64,000 nucleotides of DNA from Hymenobacter plasmatis. GTDB lineage: Bacteria; Bacteroidota; Bacteroidia; Cytophagales; Hymenobacteraceae. Location: the NCBI RefSeq assembly GCF_020711255.1, contig NZ_JAJFAW010000010.1, forward strand, positions 62,001 through 126,000, given 5' to 3'. Positions 25,601 through 31,504 of the stretch are shown here, piece by piece. The notes beneath the pieces were generated by a model. It searched no databases. It saw only the letters and a program-made list of their open reading frames with translations, and had not been told where the DNA came from. Made by a program: the position numbers and the translations under genes. The stretch's first letter is position 1, and each line of letters opens with the position of its first letter.

Positions 25601-26617
25601 CTCGTGCCCCGCTGCATAAATGATGTTGGGGTACTTGTCAAAAATATCCATCAAACCCTTTTTGTAGGCCTGGTAGGCCGGGTAGGCCACGTCCTGGCTC
25701 ACCCCGCCGTACTTGCGGGCAAACGGGTAGATGGAGCCGATAATGGGCAAGGGCAGAAACGCGTACTTGTACACGATGCTGATGGGGAAAATGTGGTCAC
25801 CGAGCGTGAAATAGCCGCCGTGCACCCCGTCGCTGAACAGCGGGTGGTGGCCCACTACCATAATGTTCTTGTCCTTGTTGCGGGCAATGATGTCCTCCAG
25901 TTGGGCCATGAAGTCAGTTTCGTCTTCCACGCCGCAGCCTCCATCGGCGCCGTAAGGGCGCTCGTTGCGGTTGGTGAGAAACCACTGCGAGTTGATGGTG
26001 ATGAGCACCAGGTCGTCCTGCAGGCGGATTTCATAAGGGCCCGGGCAGCCGTTGGCCGGCGTAATAAAATCGCCGGTGTAGGCAAAGGCCGCCGAGTCGC
26101 TGGCCATGTAGTTTTCGGCAAAGCGCTGCTCGCGCAGCACCTGCTCCAAACCACCCTTGAGGCCCTGCTTCCAGTCGTGGTTGCCGGGAATCATGTATTT
26201 CTCGCCCTTGTAGTTGCGCAGCACGTCTATCTGGTCGCGCAGGCGCTCCTCCGACACTTTGCGGTCGTAGGCGCCTTCCTCGGGCATGCCGAACTCGTAC
26301 ACGTTGTCGCCGAGGAAAATTGTGGTGCTCTTGGCCCCGGCCTCCATAATTTTCTTGCGCAGAAAATTCAACGAGGGCTCGCCCCCGTTGCCCTTGGAAG
26401 CGGGCTTGCCCACGTCGCCAATCAAAAACACCGTGTACCGAATGTGGGCGCTGTCGGGCGGCACCTTGCTTTTCCAGTCAAGGCCGCCGCGGCGGTAGTT
26501 GGGGCGGGAATTGACGGGGTTCTCGCTGGACTCGCCCTGGGCCAGGCTGCTGAATGGGAACGCCAAAACCGCGCAAAGCGTTAGCAGCGCGGGTCGAAAG
26601 CGAAAAAGTAGAGGCAT
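22634..26617 (-). CDS. Calcineurin-like phosphoesterase fused to an outer-membrane beta-barrel, with a kinase-like middle region
   Basis: A 1327-residue exported protein. After a signal peptide (LLTLCAVLAFPFSSLAQ) residues ~55-400 form a metallophosphoesterase with GDVGK, GDNVYEFG, PGNHDWKQG, VGHHPLFSDG and AAGHEHNLQ, all metal ligands present. Residues ~950-1327 are a BamA/Omp85-type surface-antigen barrel (LRGYRRTRYAGRSSLYANFE) ending FVGFDFLF. The region between is unusual: GDWDRHEDQWRW (Asp667-Arg-His) and EDRDIAFF (Asp695) look like the catalytic loop and metal-binding Asp of HipA/FAM20-like atypical kinases. The phosphatase should face the outside or periplasm at the barrel. The barrel and phosphatase calls are strong; the kinase-like call is inference. 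A -7 box lies at 26667-26674. Confidence 0.88.
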   Translation of the reverse strand: MPLLFRFRPALLTLCAVLAFPFSSLAQGESSENPVNSRPNYRRGGLDWKSKVPPDSAHIRYTVFLIGDVGKPASKGNGGEPSLNFLRKKIMEAGAKSTTIFLGDNVYEFGMPEEGAYDRKVSEERLRDQIDVLRNYKGEKYMIPGNHDWKQGLKGGLEQVLREQRFAENYMASDSAAFAYTGDFITPANGCPGPYEIRLQDDLVLITINSQWFLTNRNERPYGADGGCGVEDETDFMAQLEDIIARNKDKNIMVVGHHPLFSDGVHGGYFTLGDHIFPISIVYKYAFLPLPIIGSIYPFARKYGGVSQDVAYPAYQAYKKGLMDIFDKYPNIIYAAGHEHNLQYFKEGTTHCIVSGSGCKTQHVKPGDGGSALFSDKEKGWARVNYYDDGQVWTEYFVPEGKGDKARLVFRTPLYAKTTLDVATTEAAPVTPVEKQRRKEKGSVTVPALPTTRPNFRDSSVVVAVNPRYNKHGKLHNWLLGEHYRKEWATPVKFPLLDLAHDKGGLVPYKTGGGKQTASLKVRNEEGHNFTLRGIDKDPAAVLPEALRTGFAKDILQDQISAQHPYASFVLPPLGTAAGILHTNPVPVYIPQDPLLGQYYSAFSNQPAALEEDAKDDQSNVASLGNAKNLVGTDKMLERLLEDNDNKIDQVAFARSRLFDMWIGDWDRHEDQWRWAEVKDKDGNRTFTAVPEDRDIAFFKGDGVLPFLVSRKFAIRNFQNFGYDYADYKGLNQTALSNDRTFLSGVTREQWVAQAQYMKEHLTDEVIEKAFREKWPQEIYALHGAEIVAKLKSRRDLLPDLASKYANVVAKIVEVRGTEKNEKFVVDRLPNGDTHLTVRKITKEGKVTKVLYDRVLEHGVTDEVRLYGIRGKDVYEVKGDVKKAIKLRLIGGTDRDTITDVSRVAGFQHYTQVYDADTGNVINVGKEARLRLEPGVDVSRYDHPKRFDLKDYRLNYTGPNLFFGYNIDDGILLGGGITHRRYGFRREPFSSEQSIAANFAPARDAFNLKYTGQFTRLIGKYDLHIASQYYGPQLLYNFFGIGNNTANLATEDANRGVVTARTVNSAYRVRFTKFNVAPTLERNLFSFLKLGVGPQYEQFRVEQDPIGTIIKDSLTAKDGGVTYENRRFGIRASDFQTNQYLGGLLYLNLDASSSPKNPRIGIRWYNEAQYNFQLNGEQLQFGRLTSEIRAYLTPNLPFQITYAGRLGATRNIGDYRFYQANTLGGTTNLRGYRRTRYAGRSSLYANFEARLQLLSFNAYLFPGKLGVLGLADFGRVYSDYDKTNGISAFHSGFGGGVYVDVLKQAVINATYSVGEEKLVFVGFDFLF

Positions 26618-26666
26618 AAATCAAGAAATGGGCGGGGCAATTGCACCCCTTCTCCGGGCACGATAG

Positions 26667-26674
26667 CAAACGTA
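26667..26674 (-). promoter_or_regulatory. -7 box upstream of the phosphoesterase-fusion gene
   Basis: TACGTTTG on the minus strand, an exact TAnnTTTG match, 49 bases before the ATG at 26617. No clear -33 TTG. Confidence 0.45.
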
Positions 26675-26803
26675 CAACCGCCGCCAGCGCGGCAGGTTAA
26701 GGCCCGTTACGCAAAGCGCGGCGGTGCGGTTAGGTCGCGTTTTTTTAACTTCCGCCCAACGCTTCGCGTTCAAAGCCGGCAAGCCCGCCGGATGAACGGG
26801 CCG

Positions 26804-26811
26804 TAGCTTCG
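26804..26811 (+). promoter_or_regulatory. -7-like box directly before the HD-PycTM gene
   Basis: TAGCTTCG, one mismatch from TAnnTTTG, ends six bases before the ATG at 26818. No -33 TTG is seen at the usual distance. Confidence 0.35.
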
Positions 26812-26817
26812 CCTGAC

Positions 26818-28155
26818 ATGAAAGAACTTGCCCCTGATACTGTCGAATCTACCCCCGCGGCCGCGGCGGTGGCCCCGATAGAATCCGTCGAAAAAGACGC
26901 CCCCGCCACCCCAGCTGCCGAAGCCTCCGACAAGCCGGCCAAAGCCAAAGCCTCGCCGCTGGTGAAAGAAGCCCAGGAGTTCGTGACCGAACTTTTTGCC
27001 CGGGAGCTGCCCGCCAAGCTCACCTACCACTCGCTGCGGCACACCGAGGCCGTGGTGAAGGAGTGCCGCATCCTGGCCGCCGCGGCCGGGCTCAGCGCCG
27101 ACGATACGGAAGCCCTGCTGCTGGCCGCCTGGTTTCACGACACTGGCTACCTCGACGTGTACGACGGCCACGAGTTCCGGAGCATGGAGCGCGCCGGCGC
27201 CTGGCTCGCCGAGCACGGCGTGGACGCCGGCCGCGTGCAGCTCATCAAGGAGCTCATCAAGAGCACACACCGCGACACCACCTGCGAAACCGAGCTGCAA
27301 AAGCTGCTCGTGGACGCCGACATGAGCAACCTGGCGCGCGAAGACTTCCGCAGCGCCGCCGAGCTGCTGCGCACCGAGTGGGAGCTGGTGCTGGGCAAAA
27401 GCTACTCGAACCCCGAGTGGGCCGAGCTGCAGCTCAATTTCATGCTGGAGCACAAGTACCATTCCGACGCCGGCAAGGAGCGGTACCGCAAGTCCTTCAA
27501 AAAGAACCTCGACGAGCAGCGCGACCAGCTCAAGAAAACCGAGAAAAAGAACAAGAAGAAAGCCAAGGAGCAGAACGAAACCTTTGCCGAGCCCAAGCGC
27601 GGCATTGAAACCATGTTCCGCACCATGTACAGCAACCACATGAAGCTGAGCGACATGGCCGACAAAAAGGCCAGCATGATGATTCAGCTCAATGCCGTGC
27701 TCATCTCGGTCATCATCACCTACCTCGGCGCCAAGATGGGCAAGGCCGGCGCCCTGGGCCCGATGATGAGTGGCAACCCCGTACTCGGCATTCCCATTAG
27801 CATTCTGCTGGCCACGGCCCTGGGCTCGGTCACCACGGCCATCCTCTCGGCCCAGCCCGATGTTACGGCATTTAAGTGGCTCAAGAAAAGCCCGCAGATT
27901 GCCACCAACCGCCGCGTGAACCTGCTGTTTTTCGGCAACTTCACCAAGCTCAGCCTCGACAACTTCCAGGGCGGCATGCGCGAGCTGATGCGCCACAAAG
28001 ACGCCATCTACACCAACATGATAACCGACGTGTACTACCTGGGCGAGGTGCTGGCCCGCAAGTACGGCCTGCTGCGCACCAGCTACACCATCTTCATGGT
28101 GGGGCTGATTCTCACGGCCCTGTCGTTTGCCATCGCGCTGCTGTACAAGTCGTAG
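26818..28155 (+). CDS. HD-domain protein with Pycsar effector-like membrane domain (DUF5706/PycTM)
   Basis: A 445-residue protein. An Ala/Pro-rich acidic leader (1-45) is followed by an HD phosphohydrolase domain (about 50-210) with TYHSLRHTEAV, WFHDTGYLD (His107-Asp108), KSTHRD and the distal Asp in DADMSNLA. A Lys-rich coiled stretch (EKKNKKKAKEQN) leads into a membrane domain with three hydrophobic spans (near NAVLISVIITYLGA, ISILLATALGSVTTAIL and FMVGLILTALSFAIALLY), which matches the PycTM effectors of Pycsar antiphage systems. No uridylate or cytidylate cyclase gene lies beside it. The HD part may degrade a nucleotide signal that the membrane part senses; this is inference. Confidence 0.85.
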   Translation: MKELAPDTVESTPAAAAVAPIESVEKDAPATPAAEASDKPAKAKASPLVKEAQEFVTELFARELPAKLTYHSLRHTEAVVKECRILAAAAGLSADDTEALLLAAWFHDTGYLDVYDGHEFRSMERAGAWLAEHGVDAGRVQLIKELIKSTHRDTTCETELQKLLVDADMSNLAREDFRSAAELLRTEWELVLGKSYSNPEWAELQLNFMLEHKYHSDAGKERYRKSFKKNLDEQRDQLKKTEKKNKKKAKEQNETFAEPKRGIETMFRTMYSNHMKLSDMADKKASMMIQLNAVLISVIITYLGAKMGKAGALGPMMSGNPVLGIPISILLATALGSVTTAILSAQPDVTAFKWLKKSPQIATNRRVNLLFFGNFTKLSLDNFQGGMRELMRHKDAIYTNMITDVYYLGEVLARKYGLLRTSYTIFMVGLILTALSFAIALLYKS

Positions 28156-28197
28156 CCGCCCGGTCCGGGCGTTTTAGCTCAACTTGGCTCCTGGCAA

Positions 28198-28235
28198 AAG
28201 AAGGCCGCGTTCGCATTAGCGGGCGCGGCCTTCTT
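28198..28235. terminator. Terminator between convergent HD-PycTM and receptor genes
   Basis: A 12-bp perfect stem (28198-28209 with 28224-28235) with A-rich and T-rich flanks. Its right arm lies inside the last codons of the minus-strand receptor gene, whose stop is at 28216. Confidence 0.75.
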
Positions 28236-30633
28236 CGTCGGCGCTGCCCGTAGGGCTGGCCTTGCGGCTGAAGGTGGATTGGCCGAAGCGGTAGGTGAAG
28301 CGCGCCGCCAAGCGCTGCGTGTCGCGGAGCTGCAGGGTCGTCACATCGATGCCGTTGTAGCGGCCATAAAACGACTCGCGGTAGGTATTGAACAGGTCGG
28401 AGGCGGTGAGCAGCACGGTGGCCTTGCCGTGCAGCACGGGCTTTTGCAGGCTCAGGCCCACAGTGCCCGAGCTGCGGATGCGGTAAATCTGGGTGGCCCC
28501 GGGGGCGCTGTAGCTGTAGGTGCACTCCAGGGTGATTTTGTGGGGCAAGCTGAATACCTGCTGCCCGCTCAGTTGCAGGCTCCAGGCCTGGTTGTCGAAG
28601 CGGCTGCCCGCAAACGCCGAGGCGACGCGGAAGTGGTAGACCGAGGCTGTGTTCTGCATTTTCCACCACGCGGTGACCTTCACGGGTGCGGAGGCTTCCA
28701 GTGAGAGGTTTTCGGTCAGGTCCTGGTTGGCCCAGGTGTAGCGAATCACGCCGGTGCCAGCGTCCTGCACGGGCAGCTGGGCGGGCACGTCCTGGCTGCG
28801 TTCGTAGGCGGCCGTCAGGGCCAAGTCGCGCAGGGTGAGGCGCAGTTCGGTGGCGTTGATAGTGGCCGGCAGCAAAAACGGGTTGCCCTCGTTGTATTGG
28901 TACGGGCTCAGGTACAGCCGAAAGGGATTGAGCGAGGAAAAGGACGGGCGCTGCAGCTTGCGCCCGTACGTGAACGCCAAGCTGTGCTGCTCGTCGAACT
29001 TGTGCTGCAGCTGCAGGCTGGGCAGCCAGCGGTAGTAGGCGCGCACCGTTTGGCTGCCCAGCGTGAGCGAATTGCCCACGGAGTGCGTGTATTCCAGGCG
29101 CAGGGCGGCATCCACGGTATTTTTGCCCCGCGAGGCACTGATTCCGCCGTAGCCGGCCGCGATTTGCTCGTCGTACCGAAACTCGTTGCTGCGCCCGATG
29201 TCGCGCACCCGGGCGCCGGGGCCGGCCAGGGTATCATATAGCAAAGCATTGTCGGTGGCCGTGTGCGCCACTTTGCCCCCTACGCTCAGCTTGGCTTCGC
29301 CGACGGGGTGGCTGTAGTCCGCCCGCAGCGACCGGATGCGGGTGGACGAAGAGAACTGCCCCAACAGCAAACCCGGGAAGCGCAAGGGGTTTTGGGCGGG
29401 CGTGGCAAAGGCGGTGCGCACGTCCTGGGCTTCTTCGTTGGTATAGGCCGCGTAGTCGGCATAGGCGGTTAGCTCGGCGCCGCGCGTCCCGGGCCTGCCC
29501 CGGTAGCTCAGGTCGACCGCGACGTTGCCGGGGCGCACCGCCGCCAGCGTGCTGCCCGGCAGCTGGTAGGATTCTACCAGCCGGGCCGCGGCGTCGGTGG
29601 TGGCCAGGGTGGTCGTGGCCTCGGTGGTATTGAAGTTGCGGCTGGCCAGCCCGCGCACCAGCAAACCCACGGTTTGCGTAGGGCTAAGCGCGTAGTCGGT
29701 AGCAAACTGATACGACAAGGGCTTGCGCTGAAATCGCTGAAAGAGGGCGTTGTCGAAGGTGCGCTCGCTGGCCGCTTCCCGAATAATGCGCTGCCCGCTC
29801 CCGATTAAATACTGGTTGCGCTCGAAGTAGCCCAACTGCCCGTAGAGCACCCATTTCCGGGTTTTGAAAGTGGCGCTGGTGCCGGTTTCGTAGCCCCCGT
29901 AGCGCCGGTTGAGGGTGCCGCCGACGTAGGCGCTGCCCTGCAGGCCCCGGGCCGTATCGTGCCGGAGCTTGATGTTGATAACTGCCCGGGTTTCGCCGTC
30001 GTAGCGCGCCGAGGCATTGGCCTGTATCTCGATTTGGGCAATGTCTTCGGTGGCCAGGTTCTGGAGCTCATCGGCCGAGAGCGGCAGCTGCCGGCCCTCC
30101 AGGTACACCACCGGGGCCACGTTGCCCTGCAGCAGAATAGCGCCCTGCGGGTCGACGCGCACGCCGGGCGCGCGGCGCAGCACATCCAAGGCTGTGGGGG
30201 CAGTTTTGAAGAAAGAGTTGGTCACGTTTAGGGTGACTTTGCCCAGGCTGCGCTCTACTACAGGCTTCTCGCCCTGCACAACCACTTCGTTTAGAAGCTT
30301 GCTTTCGGTGGCCGCTGTGAGTACGCCTACGGCCAACGGTTCGGTGCCCACCGTCAGCACGGGGCTGCTGACGGACCGGTAGCCCAACGCCACTGCCTTA
30401 ACCCGGTATTGGCCCGGCTTCACGCCGTCAAGGGCAAACCGGCCCTGGGCGTCGGTGACCGCCCCCTGCACGATAACGGTTGAATCGGGACTGCTCACCA
30501 GTACTACGGGCGCAAATTCTACAGGGCGCTGCTGCTCATCCATAACTTGGCCCGTGAGGCGTGCCCCGACTTGGGATTGGGCTTTGGCAATAAGAGCGAA
30601 CAGGCAAAACGCCAACAGGTAGAATTGTCTCAT
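28216..30633 (-). CDS. TonB-dependent receptor-like outer-membrane barrel with carboxypeptidase-regulatory N-terminus
   Basis: An 805-residue outer-membrane protein. The signal peptide is RQFYLLAFCLFALIAKAQ. Residues ~25-115 form a CarboxypepD_reg-like beta-sandwich (LTGQVMDEQQRPVEFAPVVL), then a plug domain with LLNEVVVQGEKP and LDVLRRAPGVRVDPQG, and then a long barrel of the OMP_b-brl_3 type ending near FTYRFGQSTFSRK. It should take up a bulky ligand through TonB energy, or act as a non-TonB barrel as some of this branch do. No SusD-like partner is adjacent, so it is not a classical polysaccharide utilisation pair. The substrate cannot be inferred. The C-terminus has a short polar tail beyond the last strand. 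Confidence 0.9.
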   Translation of the reverse strand: MRQFYLLAFCLFALIAKAQSQVGARLTGQVMDEQQRPVEFAPVVLVSSPDSTVIVQGAVTDAQGRFALDGVKPGQYRVKAVALGYRSVSSPVLTVGTEPLAVGVLTAATESKLLNEVVVQGEKPVVERSLGKVTLNVTNSFFKTAPTALDVLRRAPGVRVDPQGAILLQGNVAPVVYLEGRQLPLSADELQNLATEDIAQIEIQANASARYDGETRAVINIKLRHDTARGLQGSAYVGGTLNRRYGGYETGTSATFKTRKWVLYGQLGYFERNQYLIGSGQRIIREAASERTFDNALFQRFQRKPLSYQFATDYALSPTQTVGLLVRGLASRNFNTTEATTTLATTDAAARLVESYQLPGSTLAAVRPGNVAVDLSYRGRPGTRGAELTAYADYAAYTNEEAQDVRTAFATPAQNPLRFPGLLLGQFSSSTRIRSLRADYSHPVGEAKLSVGGKVAHTATDNALLYDTLAGPGARVRDIGRSNEFRYDEQIAAGYGGISASRGKNTVDAALRLEYTHSVGNSLTLGSQTVRAYYRWLPSLQLQHKFDEQHSLAFTYGRKLQRPSFSSLNPFRLYLSPYQYNEGNPFLLPATINATELRLTLRDLALTAAYERSQDVPAQLPVQDAGTGVIRYTWANQDLTENLSLEASAPVKVTAWWKMQNTASVYHFRVASAFAGSRFDNQAWSLQLSGQQVFSLPHKITLECTYSYSAPGATQIYRIRSSGTVGLSLQKPVLHGKATVLLTASDLFNTYRESFYGRYNGIDVTTLQLRDTQRLAARFTYRFGQSTFSRKASPTGSADEEGRAR

Positions 30634-30842
30634 CGGAAGCTTTGCAGAAAAGAGAAGATGTAGTCGTCTCTACTTCGGCTAGCCAATGGCCGCACCTGCG
30701 AGCAGATTGAAGGGGGTACCGGCCTTTGAGTCAATCGTTACAAGGGCATCTAATATTTTTTGGAACCGTAGAAAACAGAGTGGTTTTGCTACTCCTCAAT
30801 CCAAACCTGCCTCGTCTCAGACGCATATGTGCAGACGGGCGC

Positions 30843-30850
30843 TATCTTTG
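30843..30850 (+). promoter_or_regulatory. -7 box of the tRNA-Arg gene
   Basis: TATCTTTG, an exact TAnnTTTG match, lies 22 bases before the tRNA 5' end. No good -33 TTG is visible. The 200 bases further left show no gene. Confidence 0.55.
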
Positions 30851-30872
30851 TAGAGAAGCGCATTCATTACCT

Positions 30873-30946
30873 GGACCTGTAGCTTAACTGCATAAAGCAA
30901 GCCTCTCCTAAGGGCTAGAGTACAGGTTGGATTCCTGTCAGGTCCA
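30873..30946 (+). tRNA. tRNA-Arg (anticodon CCT)
   Basis: All four arms fold: acceptor 30873-30879 with 30939-30945 (7 perfect pairs, GGACCTG/CAGGTCC), D stem GCTT/AAGC, anticodon stem AGCCT/GGGCT around loop CTCCTAA with anticodon CCT at 30907-30909, and T stem ACAGG/CCTGT. CCT reads AGG, so it charges arginine. CCA is not encoded. Two positions are odd: the D-loop has GC where GG (18-19) is expected, and the T-loop is TTGGATT with G at position 56 instead of C. The two changes are mutually compensating (C19-G56). It is followed by a strong hairpin and an HNH gene. Confidence 0.9.
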
Positions 30947-30951
30947 CTTTT

Positions 30952-30999
30952 CAACCCCCACATTATTCAGCCCTCAGCAGCTGAATAATGTGGGGGTTG
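30952..30999. terminator. Hairpin shared by tRNA-Arg and the HNH gene
   Basis: A 20-bp perfect stem (30952-30971 with 30980-30999), 8-base loop. It starts six bases after the tRNA and its right arm encodes the last residues of the minus-strand HNH protein (stop at 30974). Confidence 0.85.
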
Positions 31000-31462
31000 C
31001 TGCTAATACGCCATGGTCGTATTCCCAATGGCAATTAGGGCAAAGCACCAGGATATTTTCCGGCCCGGAGACCATCTGAACCGTTACAGAATCAGGGAAA
31101 GAGCTAATTGGCCGCCTGTGGCAATACTCCACGTGCTTGTCGTAGCCGCAGGCCTGGCAAATGCGCGGCCGATGCGCATTCAGCAGTCGCGTAATGCTGT
31201 TGAGGTAGCCACGGTAGTAGCTGGGGTGCTTAATGGCGTCCTTGGTTTTAAACTGCGCTACGGTTAGCAGCCGATAGTCGGCCTTACGCTTGCCATGTAC
31301 CGCGCAACACTGCCGGTTTGCCGGAATGAGCGTGTCGCATTCCTGGCATTTGCGAGTCAACTGCCGCTTGGGAGCCTGCTGGTTGGTATGAATGGCCGCG
31401 TGCGAACGGGAACAGTATTTTGCATTCGCGGTTTCAGCGCCGCAGTGCAGGCAGTTATTCAT
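30974..31462 (-). CDS. HNH endonuclease-like protein with N-terminal zinc fingers
   Basis: A 162-residue protein. Two Cys-rich fingers open it (CLHCGAETANAKYC and CQECDTLIPANRQCC), and an HNH fold closes it: the zinc pairs ICQACGY and VLCPNCHWEYDHG surround EYCHRRPI, supplying the catalytic His, the middle Asn (in ENILVLC) and the last His. Such small HNH proteins are common in phages, homing elements and as solitary host genes. It has no methylase or restriction partner. It sits directly beside a tRNA gene, a typical integration target, but no integrase or repeated tRNA end is visible. Function is therefore open. Confidence 0.8.
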   Translation of the reverse strand: MNNCLHCGAETANAKYCSRSHAAIHTNQQAPKRQLTRKCQECDTLIPANRQCCAVHGKRKADYRLLTVAQFKTKDAIKHPSYYRGYLNSITRLLNAHRPRICQACGYDKHVEYCHRRPISSFPDSVTVQMVSGPENILVLCPNCHWEYDHGVLAATPTLFSC

Positions 31463-31504
31463 GGCTCAATTTACTGGATATTGCCAGTCAATTCGCCCCG
31501 CTGC

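Noticed and set aside
22523..26584. A 1353-codon plus-strand open frame opposite the phosphoesterase-fusion gene
   Set aside because: It is a GC-rich antisense shadow. Its product is low-complexity Val/Ala/Gly/His/Gln with no domain, while the minus strand encodes recognisable domains along its full length.
26818..28155. A complete Pycsar defence system
   Set aside because: No pyrimidine cyclase gene is present on either side; only the effector-like domain is found, fused to an HD domain.
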